Assembly: GCA_034409565.1 (NCBI GenBank) | Contig: DAOUMS010000007.1 | Location: forward strand, 1-64,000 | DNA from: E44-bin89 sp034409565 | Lineage (GTDB): Bacteria > Chloroflexota > Dehalococcoidia > Dehalococcoidales > RBG-16-60-22 | Length of the DNA: 64,000 nt | Direction of reading: 5' to 3' | In this document: positions 25,994 through 35,119 of the stretch, one piece after another | How positions within the stretch are numbered: the stretch's first letter is position 1 | How the letters are laid out: every line of letters begins with the position of its first letter | Program-made: the position numbers and the translations under genes | The notes under the pieces: model-generated | What the model was told of the DNA's origin: nothing | What the model saw: only the letters and a program-made list of their open reading frames with translations | Databases searched by the model: none

Positions 25994-26269
25994 ATGGTAG
26001 ACTGGCAGATAACTGCCGCCACAATCTACTGCGAGGACGTTGATGACGAGGTGACCGTCATCGTGCAAAGGGACGGTACAGCGCGCTGTGTGGGTTTTGC
26101 CAGATACGGTAAGCTGGACAAGGATATCGCCAGAATGATGGAACAGAAAAGCCGACAACTCCAGAGGCGGCTGGAATGTACCGGTCCCGAGTGCCACCGC
26201 GTTACTGATTACCGTGACAGGCTGTTAGCCGAAGAGGCAAAGCCAGCCGGCCCGTCAGGTTCTCAATAA
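25994..26269 (+). CDS. Small hypothetical protein
   Basis: 91 residues, not recognised. Cys13, Cys32 and a Cys-x4-Cys pair near residue 62 (LECTGPECHR) are the only striking features, and a metal site or disulfides are possible. It ends 4 bp before the livG-type gene and so is likely co-transcribed with it. AGGG lies 9 nt before the ATG. Confidence 0.6.
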   Translation: MVDWQITAATIYCEDVDDEVTVIVQRDGTARCVGFARYGKLDKDIARMMEQKSRQLQRRLECTGPECHRVTDYRDRLLAEEAKPAGPSGSQ

Positions 26270-26273
26270 GAAA

Positions 26274-27104
26274 ATGGCCCAGAAAAGCAGCCAAAATAAC
26301 GTCAAGATACGAATTGATAACCTCTCCCTTGCCTTCGGTGGTGTTAACGCGCTGATAGACGTGAGCCTTGACATACGGGAGAATGAAATACTGGCCATCA
26401 TCGGGCCGAACGGTGCCGGCAAGACCTGTCTGCTGAACTGCATCAACGGCTTCTACAAGCCGCAGAAGGGGGAGATATATTTTGAGGAGCGGCGAATCAC
26501 CCGTGTCCGACCCGACCGGGCGGCAAAGCTGGGCCTGGCACGCACCTTTCAGAACATCGAGCTTTATACCGGTCTGAGCACGCTGGACAACATCATGGCG
26601 GCGCGGCACGTATTGATGAAGCAGAACTTTCTCAGCAGCGCTCTGTATTTCGGCCCGTCACATAATGAGGAAATCAGGCACCGCAAAACGGTGGAGGATA
26701 TCATCGACTTTCTGGAAATCGAGCCCATCCGGAAGAAAGTGGTGGGTATGCTGCCCTACGGCATGCGCAAGCGCGTGGAGCTGGGGCGGGCTCTGGCCAT
26801 AGAACCGAAAGTGCTGCTGCTGGATGAGCCGATGGCCGGGATGAACCTGGAGGAGAAAGAGGATATCGCCCGCTTTATCATTGACATCTTCGAAGGCCAG
26901 GGGAAAACATATCGCGATTCACCGGTTCTCCGTGACGGCGTGAACTGCATCGTTCTGGTGGAGCACGATATGGGGGTGGTGATGGACCTGGCGGACAGGA
27001 TTGTGGTGCTTGATTTCGGACGGAAAATTGCCGAAGGCACCCCTGACGAGGTGCGGAATAATCCTGAAGTTATCGCGGCTTATCTTGGTGAGGAAAAGCG
27101 CTGA
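26274..27104 (+). CDS. livG: ABC transporter ATP-binding protein, LivG-like
   Basis: 276 residues. Walker A GPNGAGKT (44-51), signature variant LPYGMRKRVELGRAL, Walker B VLLLDEPMAGMN and switch His (LVEHDMG). There is a short insert before the switch region (GKTYRDSPVLRDGVN) that is unusual for LivG. The other Liv genes lie on the opposite strand and converge on it, so this subunit is expressed separately. Confidence 0.9.
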   Translation: MAQKSSQNNVKIRIDNLSLAFGGVNALIDVSLDIRENEILAIIGPNGAGKTCLLNCINGFYKPQKGEIYFEERRITRVRPDRAAKLGLARTFQNIELYTGLSTLDNIMAARHVLMKQNFLSSALYFGPSHNEEIRHRKTVEDIIDFLEIEPIRKKVVGMLPYGMRKRVELGRALAIEPKVLLLDEPMAGMNLEEKEDIARFIIDIFEGQGKTYRDSPVLRDGVNCIVLVEHDMGVVMDLADRIVVLDFGRKIAEGTPDEVRNNPEVIAAYLGEEKR

Positions 27105-27119
27105 TGTGAGTCAGCTGGC

Positions 27120-28412
27120 TCACTTCCAGGTTCGTTGGTCAACGATTTTCGGTTGCTCTTCTGCTATAGTTCCCCCGGGAACAAAGTCGATACGGTCCGG
27201 TTTAAGGCGGCAGATATTCTGGAACTTCTGGCCCAGTTCATCGGCCAGCTTCTTTCTTTCCCCATCACTGAGCTCGCGCTTGAGCTCAAGCTTGAGACTC
27301 ATCTCATCGTGCTGCCCGTGACGGGTCACCACGATTTGAAATCGGGCCACTGGCTCAAAGCTGAGGCAGACCTGTTCTGCCTGACGGGCAACAATGAACA
27401 TGCCTCTCACTTTGACGGCGTCGCCGGCGCGGCCCAGAATGCCGGTCAGCCGGGGGGTGGTGCGACCGCAGGGACAGGGCTCAGTGATGTAGGCGGAGAG
27501 GTCGCCAGTGCCAAAGCGGATGAGGCCCCAGTTTTTATTATGGAGGGGGGTTACCACGATTTCACCAACTTCACCCGGCCCAAGCTGTTTTTCCGTCTCC
27601 GGGTCGACGATTTCAGTGAAATACTCGTCCATGAGGTGCATTCCCGATTTCTCACGGCACTCGTAAGCGAGGGCACCTCCGGGCTCGGTGACGGCATAGG
27701 CCTGATAGGTGTCTATTTTATAATTGTTTTCCAGCGTTTTCCGCACCGACGGTGCCAGCATCTCGCCGGTGAACCAGGCTCGTTTCAGGTGAAAATCTTT
27801 CATAATGCTGTATCCCAGCTCCTCTGCACGCTGGAGGACAGTCATCAGGAAGCTCGGCGTACCGACGAAGCCAGTGGCTTTCAGGTCGTGCATGGTCTGG
27901 ACCTGGATATCGGTATTGCCGGTACCCGTGGGCACGGCGGTGGCGCCGCAGTCCCGGATGGCCTCGTGGAACAGGATGCCAGCGGGGGACAGGTGGTAGG
28001 TAAAGGTATTCACCACCACGTCGCCCGGCCTGAAGCCAGCGGCCCAGAAGACTTTGGCAAACCACTGGATGCCCTCGTGCTGGATGGGCTCATAGATGGG
28101 ACCGGGCGAAATAAAGACGCGGTCAATCTTGGCCGGGGGTATGGTGGAGAAGCCGCCATACGGCGGCTGGGCCTTCTGGCGCTCGATGAGGTCGGTTTTC
28201 CGGGTGATGGGGAGTTTTTCCAGGTCTTTTACGGTCCTGATGTGTGCCGGGCTGATGCCGGCACGGTCAAGCATTTCCTTCACGGCGGGGGCATGGTGAT
28301 AGGCGTTAGCCACGCTCTGCTGGAGCTTCTCAAGTTGATATTTCTCTCGTGCCTGCGATGACATTACTTCGAGGTCATCAAAGAACTCATTAGTTCTCTT
28401 TTTTACAGCCAT
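27120..28412 (-). CDS. Phenylacetate-CoA ligase-like adenylating enzyme (PaaK family)
   Basis: 430 residues, typical PaaK length. It contains SPGPIYEP, a central YQAYAVTEPGGALAYEC block, GEIVVTPL, RFGTGDLSAY, PCPCGRTTPRLTGILGRAGD with the CxC of the PaaK zinc region, and a C-terminal ACT-like lid. It activates an aryl or related carboxylic acid to its CoA thioester; the substrate is unknown. It overlaps livF by 10 bp, at the end of the Liv operon. Confidence 0.87.
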   Translation of the reverse strand: MAVKKRTNEFFDDLEVMSSQAREKYQLEKLQQSVANAYHHAPAVKEMLDRAGISPAHIRTVKDLEKLPITRKTDLIERQKAQPPYGGFSTIPPAKIDRVFISPGPIYEPIQHEGIQWFAKVFWAAGFRPGDVVVNTFTYHLSPAGILFHEAIRDCGATAVPTGTGNTDIQVQTMHDLKATGFVGTPSFLMTVLQRAEELGYSIMKDFHLKRAWFTGEMLAPSVRKTLENNYKIDTYQAYAVTEPGGALAYECREKSGMHLMDEYFTEIVDPETEKQLGPGEVGEIVVTPLHNKNWGLIRFGTGDLSAYITEPCPCGRTTPRLTGILGRAGDAVKVRGMFIVARQAEQVCLSFEPVARFQIVVTRHGQHDEMSLKLELKRELSDGERKKLADELGQKFQNICRLKPDRIDFVPGGTIAEEQPKIVDQRTWK

Positions 28413-29194
28413 CGCTTGCGCCTCTTGTAGTGTTTTACCTCGCGGTAGCTCTTCTTGGCCCCCATGGCGGAAAGCCCCATATAGAACTCTTTCACGTCCT
28501 CGTTATTCCTGAGGAAATCAGCCGAGCCATCAAGGACGATGCGCCCGTTTTCCATGACATAGCCGTAGTGGGCGATACTGAGCGCCACCCTGACATTCTG
28601 CTCCACCAGCAGCACCGAGGTCTTTTGTTCCATATTGAAGCGATTGATTATATCGTAGATTTCCTCTACCAGGAGCGGGGCCAGTCCCAGCGACGGCTCG
28701 TCCAGCATCATCAGCTTTGGGGCGGCCATCATGGCGCGGCCGATGACCAGCATCTGCTGCTCGCCCCCGGAGAGGTAGCCGGCGATATTGCGCCGCAGGT
28801 CCCTGAGGCGGGGAAAGTAATGGTAGACCATCTCCAGGTCGTTTTTCACATCATGACGGTCGTGGCGATTGTGGGCACCGACGGTCAGGTTTTCCTCCGC
28901 GGTCAGGTGCCCGAAAACGCGGCGTCCCTCAAGCGCCTGGATGATGCCCAGCTTGCCTATTTCTTCGGCGCTTTTGTGCTCGATTCTGTCGTCGTTCCAC
29001 TGGATGCTGCCGTCAGTCACCTCGCCCTCCTCAACATGGAGCAGGCCGGAGATTGCCTTGAGCGTGGTGCTCTTGCCGGCGCCGTTGGCGCCGAGAAGGG
29101 TAACAATGGCCCCGTCCTCCACGCTCAAAGAAACGCCGTGCAACACGCGTATCACGTTGAGGTAGGTGACCTCAATGTTATTCAACTTGAGCAT
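28403..29194 (-). CDS. livF: ABC transporter ATP-binding protein, LivF-like
   Basis: 263 residues. Walker A LGANGAGKST (34-43), signature LSGGEQQML, Walker B LMMLDEPSLGLAP, switch VEQN. The C-terminus is extended with basic residues (SYREVKHYKRRKRWL). Partner of LivG on the LivHM permease. It follows livK after a strong hairpin. Confidence 0.92.
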   Translation of the reverse strand: MLKLNNIEVTYLNVIRVLHGVSLSVEDGAIVTLLGANGAGKSTTLKAISGLLHVEEGEVTDGSIQWNDDRIEHKSAEEIGKLGIIQALEGRRVFGHLTAEENLTVGAHNRHDRHDVKNDLEMVYHYFPRLRDLRRNIAGYLSGGEQQMLVIGRAMMAAPKLMMLDEPSLGLAPLLVEEIYDIINRFNMEQKTSVLLVEQNVRVALSIAHYGYVMENGRIVLDGSADFLRNNEDVKEFYMGLSAMGAKKSYREVKHYKRRKRWL

Positions 29195-29210
29195 ATCGGG
29201 CTATTCCCTT

Positions 29211-29236
29211 GGGGGCGCGGTAAAAGCCGCGCCCCC
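29211..29236. terminator. Intercistronic hairpin between livK and livF
   Basis: Perfect 10-bp stem GGGGGCGCGG / CCGCGCCCCC with a 6-nt loop. There is no clear T run on the minus strand. It more likely acts as partial terminator or 3' stabiliser of the livK message than as a full stop. Confidence 0.6.
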
Positions 29237-29250
29237 CTGTCTATTTCTAA

Positions 29251-30513
29251 CTACTTACCGAACCAGTCGAACTCCTCGTATTTGACTACCGACGCTTCAA
29301 TCCAGTCGGTTATGGGGACGATTTCGCCGCCCTGTATCTGGAAGAGCCGGACCGATTTGGCTAACCGGTTGTCGCCGGGGCTGTAGCTTACCGGACCGTG
29401 AAGCCCACCGACATCATAATTGCTGAGCTTCTGGATGCCCTGGGTCTCAATGGCCTGCCAGGCTTCCTCGCCGCCCTTGGCCAGAACATCATAGCCGGCA
29501 TTTTCCACCGCCAGCCTCAGAATCTCGGCCACGATTAAGCTCTGCGCCCAGGAAGTGATATAGTCCATGTTGCCATAGTCGTCCGGGTGCAGTTTCTGGC
29601 AGTACTCGGTCATCTTGGCCATGCCGGGAACGTTGTCACCCCAGTTCACGGTGGGGAATACACCGTAAACGCCTTCCACCATGTCAGCGCCGGCGATGTC
29701 CACCAGGGCTTTGGTGATGCCAGCGTGCCCGAGGCCGATGGGGACATCGGGGTAAAGACCGAGGTCAACCGCATTCTTAATAATAACGGCGGTCGGCGCT
29801 GGTGTGCTGGAGATGTAGAGGACATCCGGATTTGCTGCCTTGATTCGGGTCAGGGAGTCCATTTCTGAAGTGGTATCGGCCTTGTGCTCGTCAACGGAGA
29901 TAATCTCGACACCCAGTTCATCGGCAGCCGCCTTGGAAGCATCAAGGGCACCGTAGCCGGTGGAATTATTGAGCAGGTGCAATGCCATCCTGGGCTTGCC
30001 TGAACCCTTCCAGATATTTTGCATGTAATATTTGGTGAAGGCTACCCAGTCATCGCCGTAATCAGGCATCTGTCCGTAGATGTGCTGCGGCGGGCGGTGC
30101 AGTATGGGGGCGTTAAAGGAGGCGATGCCCGGGAAACCAGCGCGATTGGCGATTTCCATGCAGGCCGACATCATCGCCGAGGAAGCGGTGGTGAACATGA
30201 CGCAGTCCTCATCCATGAACCGCTTCACGTTGGTGACCATCTTGGCGGCATCATAGCCGTTGTCCAGCCATACCACTTCAATTTGATATCCGGCAACACC
30301 ACCCAGTTCGGTATTCACGTATTCAATGGCATCAAGATTGGCGTGCCCCATGGGGGCACCTTTTTCGGCCGCCTTTCCCGTTGACGGTGTGGACATGCCC
30401 ACCTTTAGCGTTTTTCCACCGGGACCGGCGCAGGCGCTGAGAACCGGCAGTGCTGCCAGCATCAAAGCCAGGCAGATAACTGCGGTTACCAGCAATAATC
30501 TCTTGTTCTTCAT
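29251..30513 (-). CDS. livK: Branched-chain amino acid-type ABC substrate-binding lipoprotein
   Basis: 420 residues. A lipoprotein signal peptide ends in LSAC. A type I periplasmic binding fold (LivJ/LivK) follows, with KVGMSTPSTGKAAEKGAPM at the start and a C-terminal VSYSPGDNRLAKSVRLFQI. It is tethered outside the membrane and delivers substrate to LivHM. The ligand may be an amino acid or an aromatic or aliphatic acid, as the flanking CoA ligases hint. Confidence 0.92.
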   Translation of the reverse strand: MKNKRLLLVTAVICLALMLAALPVLSACAGPGGKTLKVGMSTPSTGKAAEKGAPMGHANLDAIEYVNTELGGVAGYQIEVVWLDNGYDAAKMVTNVKRFMDEDCVMFTTASSAMMSACMEIANRAGFPGIASFNAPILHRPPQHIYGQMPDYGDDWVAFTKYYMQNIWKGSGKPRMALHLLNNSTGYGALDASKAAADELGVEIISVDEHKADTTSEMDSLTRIKAANPDVLYISSTPAPTAVIIKNAVDLGLYPDVPIGLGHAGITKALVDIAGADMVEGVYGVFPTVNWGDNVPGMAKMTEYCQKLHPDDYGNMDYITSWAQSLIVAEILRLAVENAGYDVLAKGGEEAWQAIETQGIQKLSNYDVGGLHGPVSYSPGDNRLAKSVRLFQIQGGEIVPITDWIEASVVKYEEFDWFGK

Positions 30514-30587
30514 TTTTTCCTCCTTTCAGTATTGCAGGCTGTTTCTGCTTGAAGTATTACATTGTAGCCTATACCTCCTTTTTCAGG

Positions 30588-31640
30588 CTAGTATGAGAAA
30601 GGCCAAAGTCGATAGGCCGATTTAAACAGTGCCCAGCGGTGGGCAAGTCCCCTCGGCTCAAGTATCAGGAACAGGACGATGACCAGGCCAAATAACATCG
30701 GTGTGACCCCGGTGGCAAATCCGGCGGGTAGCGCGGTTACTGTACTCTCCAGAAAGGGCACGATTTTCACGGTCAGTATCTGCTGGAGCAGGCGTATAAA
30801 TACGACGCCAAAAATGGGGCCGATGGTTGTCCCCAGGCCGCCGATGATAATCATGCCGATATACAGGATTGACTCCGTCAGGCTGAACTGCTCCGCGTTG
30901 AGGAAGCCAATCCAGTGGCCCATCAGCGAGCCGGCGATTCCAGCCATGAAACAACCGATGAAGAAGGCGAGCAGCTTGTAATACAGCAGGTTGATGCCCA
31001 TCACCTCCGCCGCCAGGTCGTTATCCCTGATGGCGATGAACGCCCGGCCGACGCGTGTCCTTGCCAGGTTCTTGGCGAAGAACGTACAGAGGGCGACGAT
31101 GCCCATGATAAGGTAAAACTGGCTGGTCTCGCTGCGGAACTCAAAGCCAGCAATGGAGGCGTAGGGCACTTTAATACCAACGAAACCGCCGGTTAAAGGC
31201 CAGTGGTTGATGACCCAGATGATGATGAACTGGGCGGCGATGGTGGTAATGGCCAGGTAGAACCCTTTGACCCGCACCGAGGGCAGGCCGAAGATGAGGC
31301 CGATGAAGCCGGCCATAAGTCCGGCGCAGAGCAGCCCCACCAGGAAGGGCATTTCAAATCTGTTGGTCAGCACGGCGGAGGTATAGGCACCCACGGCGAT
31401 AAAGCCAGCATGGCCGATGGATAGCTGTCCGCAGTAGCCGATGAGGAGATTGAGGCCGGTGGCGGCAATCAAGGTAATGCCGATGAGGTTGGCCACGCCC
31501 AGCCAGTAGGTGCCCAGGTAAAGCGGGGCGGCCAGCAGGAGCGCCAGGAAGCCAATGAACAGCGCCCAGTGCGTTTTGGTACGGAGGATGGCCATGTCCT
31601 GCGCGTAGGTATAATTTCTGGTGCCGCTCGGTAAACTCAT
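30588..31640 (-). CDS. livM: Branched-chain amino acid-type ABC permease LivM
   Basis: 350 residues, about ten hydrophobic segments. The family signature GLNLLIGYCGQLSIGHAGFIAVGAY-type stretch is present around residues 63-87, and IRDNDLAAEVMGINLLYYKLLAFF lies in the coupling loop. An in-frame ATG at residue 16 could be the true start. It overlaps nothing but lies 4 bp after livH. Confidence 0.92.
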   Translation of the reverse strand: MSLPSGTRNYTYAQDMAILRTKTHWALFIGFLALLLAAPLYLGTYWLGVANLIGITLIAATGLNLLIGYCGQLSIGHAGFIAVGAYTSAVLTNRFEMPFLVGLLCAGLMAGFIGLIFGLPSVRVKGFYLAITTIAAQFIIIWVINHWPLTGGFVGIKVPYASIAGFEFRSETSQFYLIMGIVALCTFFAKNLARTRVGRAFIAIRDNDLAAEVMGINLLYYKLLAFFIGCFMAGIAGSLMGHWIGFLNAEQFSLTESILYIGMIIIGGLGTTIGPIFGVVFIRLLQQILTVKIVPFLESTVTALPAGFATGVTPMLFGLVIVLFLILEPRGLAHRWALFKSAYRLWPFSY

Positions 31641-31644
31641 CTAT

Positions 31645-32529
31645 TCAAATCCTCTCAATGCGCTCTTCACCAAAAAGCCCGTAGGGCTTGATAACCATGA
31701 CAATGATGATGATGACAAACGGGATAATATCCTTGACTCCAGGCCACAGGTGAGGAGTGAGGTAGCCGCCGCCCAGGCTCTCGCAGAGGCCAATAATCGG
31801 GCCGGCGATGATGGCGCCGAGGAATGAGTCAAGGCCGCCCAGTATCACCACCGAGAACGCCTTGAGTCCGGTCTCCACCAGTCCCTGGGTTATGCCGCCG
31901 ATACTGGCGATAAGTATGCCGCCGATGGCAGCCACCACGCAGGCGAACATCCACGACCTTGAAAAAACGGCGGTTACCGGTATGCCGCAGGCCTGAACCG
32001 CCATCTGGTCGTCGGCGGTGGCCCTCATGGCAATGCCCATCCGGTGGTATCGGAAGAAAAGGGTCAGGAGGACGAACACCACCAGACAGATACCGACTAC
32101 CCAGACGTATTCCTGGGAGACTACCGCCGGACCGATGTGTACCACCTCTCTGGGGAAAAGGCGGGGAAGGGCATCGACGCTCCAGGGCCAGATAAAGGTG
32201 ACCACCCCCTCGATGAAATAGCCTATGCCCAGCGTCACGGTAATGAGTGCCAGAATCGGCTGGGCGATGAGGGGGCGCAGCGCGAAGCGCTCAATAGTCC
32301 AGCCCAGGCCGAGGGCGAAGAGGACGACCAGCGGGAACGCCAGCCAGACTGGAAACTGGGCCTGCACCAGCATGGCATAGGTAAACCAGGAGGATATGAG
32401 CACTATCTGCCCCAGGGCCAGGTTGGCCACACTGCTCGATTTCCAGATAAGGGCGAAGCCGAGGGCGATAAGGGCGTAGACCATACCTACGGCAAGGCCG
32501 GTGATGACGTACTGTAATAGCTCAGCCAT
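31645..32529 (-). CDS. livH: Branched-chain amino acid-type ABC permease LivH
   Basis: 294 residues, about eight transmembrane segments. MVYALIALGFALIWKSS at the N-terminus, MAMRATADDQMAVQACGIP in the coupling loop and GGLDSFLGAIIAGPIIG near the end match LivH. It sits between the acyl-CoA ligase gene and livM. Confidence 0.93.
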   Translation of the reverse strand: MAELLQYVITGLAVGMVYALIALGFALIWKSSSVANLALGQIVLISSWFTYAMLVQAQFPVWLAFPLVVLFALGLGWTIERFALRPLIAQPILALITVTLGIGYFIEGVVTFIWPWSVDALPRLFPREVVHIGPAVVSQEYVWVVGICLVVFVLLTLFFRYHRMGIAMRATADDQMAVQACGIPVTAVFSRSWMFACVVAAIGGILIASIGGITQGLVETGLKAFSVVILGGLDSFLGAIIAGPIIGLCESLGGGYLTPHLWPGVKDIIPFVIIIIVMVIKPYGLFGEERIERI

Positions 32530-32544
32530 TTGACATAATGTTCC

Positions 32545-34446
32545 TTAAGAAATATCCCTCACTTTGATACTTGTGCTTACGAATCCCTGCCGTCCGTCCC
32601 GGTAAGTTACCGGTGCCTGCACATTGATGTCTTTCCCGCTGTTGTACATAGACTCAATCAGCTCTTTGTATCTCTCCTCCATGAATTCACGGCGGATTTT
32701 CCGGGTGCGGGTCAGTTCCGCCTCATCGGCGTCAAATTCTTTGTGCATGAGGACGAAGCGCTGCACCCTGGCCGGCTCCGGCAGATAACCGTTCACCCGG
32801 AGCAGGTCCTTGCGGACAAGGTCGGCCACCTCTTCTTTTTGTGAGAGGTCAATGAAAGTGGTGTAGGGAATGTGATTGCGCTCGGCCCACTTGCTCACCA
32901 TGCCGAAATCGATGTTGATTATCGCGGAAACGAAATCCTTATCCCGGCCGCCGATGACCATGGCGTCCTTGATGTAGGGACTGAATCTGAGCCTGCCCTC
33001 GACGTACTGGGGCGCGTACTTGATGCCGGAGCGCAGCTGCCCCAGGTGGTCCATGCGGTCGATGAACAGCAGGTGCCCGTCATCATCGATGTTGACCGCA
33101 TCGCCGGTGCGGCACCAGCCGTCAACCAGCGATTCTATGGTCTTCTGCGCATCCTTGTGGTACTCCTTGAACAGGCAGTTGTTCCTGACCAGAAGCTCGC
33201 CCTCATCGGTGATGCGGACCTCAGTGCCGATGGCCGGACGCCCGACGCTTTCGAATTTGATTTCGTCTTTGCCGTGCGAGGAGATAAGACCGGCCTCGGT
33301 GCTGCCGTAGTTCTGACGCAGCTCGATGCCGATGGCGTGGATGAGGCGGAAGGTATCCAGGCTGAGCACCGAACTGCCGGTGACGGCAAACCTGACATGG
33401 CTCAAACCGAGGCGGTCTTTCAGGGCGCGGAAAAGCAGGAAATAGGCAATGCCGTAAAGCAAGCGCCAGAACAGGTTTGGCTTCCTTTTGGCGAAATGGA
33501 AATCGGCCATTTTATAGCCCACGGGCATAAACAGCCGATAGACAAAGCGTTTCAGCGGGTGGGCGTCAATCATCTTGACCTGGATATCACGCACTAGGCT
33601 TTCCCACTGGCGGGGGCCGTAGATAACAAAGTTGGGGCCGACCTCACGGGTGTCCTCGGCGATGGTCCCCGGTTCTTCGGGGAAGTTGAGCCGTGCCCCG
33701 CTAAGAAGATGGGGGATGGTAGCGAAAAAGCTGTCGCCCACCCAGGCCGCCGGGAAGTTGGAAATAAGGTCGTCGTTCTCCGCCAGCGGGTAGCGGTCGA
33801 CGAACGATTTAGCGGTGTTGATGAGCGCCTGGTGGGTGAGCACCGCCCCTTTGGGCAGGCCGGTGGTGCCGGAGGTGTAGTAGATAAAGGCGATGTCGCT
33901 GCCCTTGCCCTGCTCTATATTCTGCTCAAACCGCCCCGGATGTGCTGTCTCGTATTCTCTGCCCAGCTCGATGACATCGGTGAAGGAAATCAGTATCGGG
34001 TCATCGTAGTTCCTCAGTCCCTTGGGGTCCCAGTAGATGACCTTCTTCAATGCGGGCAGTTCCGCTTTTATTTGCAGGAACTTATCAGTCTGCTCCTGGT
34101 CATTGACGATGGCGAATCTGGCTCCGGAGTGCTCGGCGACGTATTTCACCTCGGACGGGATGGAATCAACGAATATGCCGGTAACAATGCCCCCCGCCGC
34201 CTGGGTGGCAAACTCGCCCCAGAACCATTCCGGCTCATTATCGCCGATGATGCAGACCACATCGCCCGGTTCCAGACCGAGGCTCAGCAAGCCCAGGGAG
34301 AAGTACTTTACCTTGTGATAGTAGTCCTGCCAGCTATAGCGCTGCCAGACACCGAAATTCTTCATGGCCATGGCCATTATCTGTGGCCACCGCTCATGGT
34401 TGCGCTTTATCAATTTCGGGATGGTATCCGGAACATCGGTCATCAT
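32545..34446 (-). CDS. Long-chain acyl-CoA synthetase-like AMP-binding enzyme
   Basis: 633 residues from the ATG at 34446. P-loop-like IAFIYYTSGTTGLPKGAVLTH (split here: YTSGTTGLPKGA), QNYGSTEAG and WCRTGDAVNIDDDGHLLFIDR are the A3, A5 and A7-A8 motifs of the adenylate-forming family. FAA1-like architecture. It activates a fatty or aryl acid to CoA. First gene of the Liv operon; the chosen start has AGGAAAA upstream, and earlier in-frame codons lie in the leader. Confidence 0.88.
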   Translation of the reverse strand: MMTDVPDTIPKLIKRNHERWPQIMAMAMKNFGVWQRYSWQDYYHKVKYFSLGLLSLGLEPGDVVCIIGDNEPEWFWGEFATQAAGGIVTGIFVDSIPSEVKYVAEHSGARFAIVNDQEQTDKFLQIKAELPALKKVIYWDPKGLRNYDDPILISFTDVIELGREYETAHPGRFEQNIEQGKGSDIAFIYYTSGTTGLPKGAVLTHQALINTAKSFVDRYPLAENDDLISNFPAAWVGDSFFATIPHLLSGARLNFPEEPGTIAEDTREVGPNFVIYGPRQWESLVRDIQVKMIDAHPLKRFVYRLFMPVGYKMADFHFAKRKPNLFWRLLYGIAYFLLFRALKDRLGLSHVRFAVTGSSVLSLDTFRLIHAIGIELRQNYGSTEAGLISSHGKDEIKFESVGRPAIGTEVRITDEGELLVRNNCLFKEYHKDAQKTIESLVDGWCRTGDAVNIDDDGHLLFIDRMDHLGQLRSGIKYAPQYVEGRLRFSPYIKDAMVIGGRDKDFVSAIINIDFGMVSKWAERNHIPYTTFIDLSQKEEVADLVRKDLLRVNGYLPEPARVQRFVLMHKEFDADEAELTRTRKIRREFMEERYKELIESMYNSGKDINVQAPVTYRDGRQGFVSTSIKVRDIS

Positions 34447-34552
34447 TTTATTTTTCCTGAAAAAATACCTCCCGCCCGGGAGGTACAATATTACTGGTGA
34501 CAACTCTGGTATCTCTGGTAATGATTAGCTATGCATATTCGCTTCCCCCCAA

Positions 34553-34568
34553 GCGCACCCGTGTGCGC
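34553..34568 (-). promoter_or_regulatory. Leader hairpin of the acyl-CoA ligase/Liv operon
   Basis: GCGCAC, 4-nt loop, GTGCGC in the roughly 180-nt untranslated leader between the predicted promoter and the first start codon. It could be a regulatory stem; there is no T run. Confidence 0.4.
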
Positions 34569-34629
34569 CCGGTAAAGACGAACTTGGCATTCCCCAGATG
34601 AAAGCGAGTTTTATTCATGGTTGAGATGA

Positions 34630-34659
34630 AGTTTACCATAATAAAAAAGAGGCTGTCAA
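34630..34659 (-). promoter_or_regulatory. Promoter of the acyl-CoA ligase/Liv operon
   Basis: Minus strand TTGACA (34659-34654), 18-nt spacer, TAAACT (34635-34630). Confidence 0.65.
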
Positions 34660-34678
34660 TATCAGGCACAATGAACGG

Positions 34679-35110
34679 TTAACCTGAATTTTGTCCCAGC
34701 GGTATGGTGGTTCCTGTCGCTTTGGCGATGAGCTTGCCGTCCTGATTGGTCACCGTCATCTCGGCGATGCTCACCCGCCGGCCGCTCCGCACCACACGCC
34801 CCTCGGCGATGAGCTCATCGCCGGCTCTGGCCGGAGCAATGAAATGGATGTTGAACTGCGAGGCCACGTTGGGTCGCCTCATTGAGTTCACCGCATAGCC
34901 GAAGGCCTGGTCAGCCACCGCCATGGTGATGCCGCCGAAGGTTACCCCGTTGAAGTTCTGGTGCTCGGGCAGCACTTTCAGGCTGACCCTGGCATACCCC
35001 GGTTTAAGCTCCACCAGCTGCATGTTCAGGAAAGAGGCGATGGGCTCCTTTTTGGCCTCGGCCATCAGTTCTGCCACATTATTATCGGCAGTATTATCCT
35101 GTTCTGACAT
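34679..35110 (-). CDS. PaaI-type hotdog-fold thioesterase
   Basis: 143 residues. HQNFNGVTFGGITMAVADQAFGYA carries the Asn-Gly-x2-hydrophobic-Gly-Gly and Asp positions of the PaaI group. Hydrolyses acyl- or aryl-CoA. It lies 9 bp after the aminotransferase and ends the ior operon, which suggests release of the acid formed from 2-oxoacid oxidation or CoA recycling (inference). Confidence 0.88.
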   Translation of the reverse strand: MSEQDNTADNNVAELMAEAKKEPIASFLNMQLVELKPGYARVSLKVLPEHQNFNGVTFGGITMAVADQAFGYAVNSMRRPNVASQFNIHFIAPARAGDELIAEGRVVRSGRRVSIAEMTVTNQDGKLIAKATGTTIPLGQNSG

Positions 35111-35119
35111 CTCTCCGTC

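Noticed and set aside
27135..28361. Plus-strand open frame of about 400 codons opposite the PaaK-like gene
   Set aside because: Antisense of a gene with clear adenylation motifs; the translation shows no recognisable domain.
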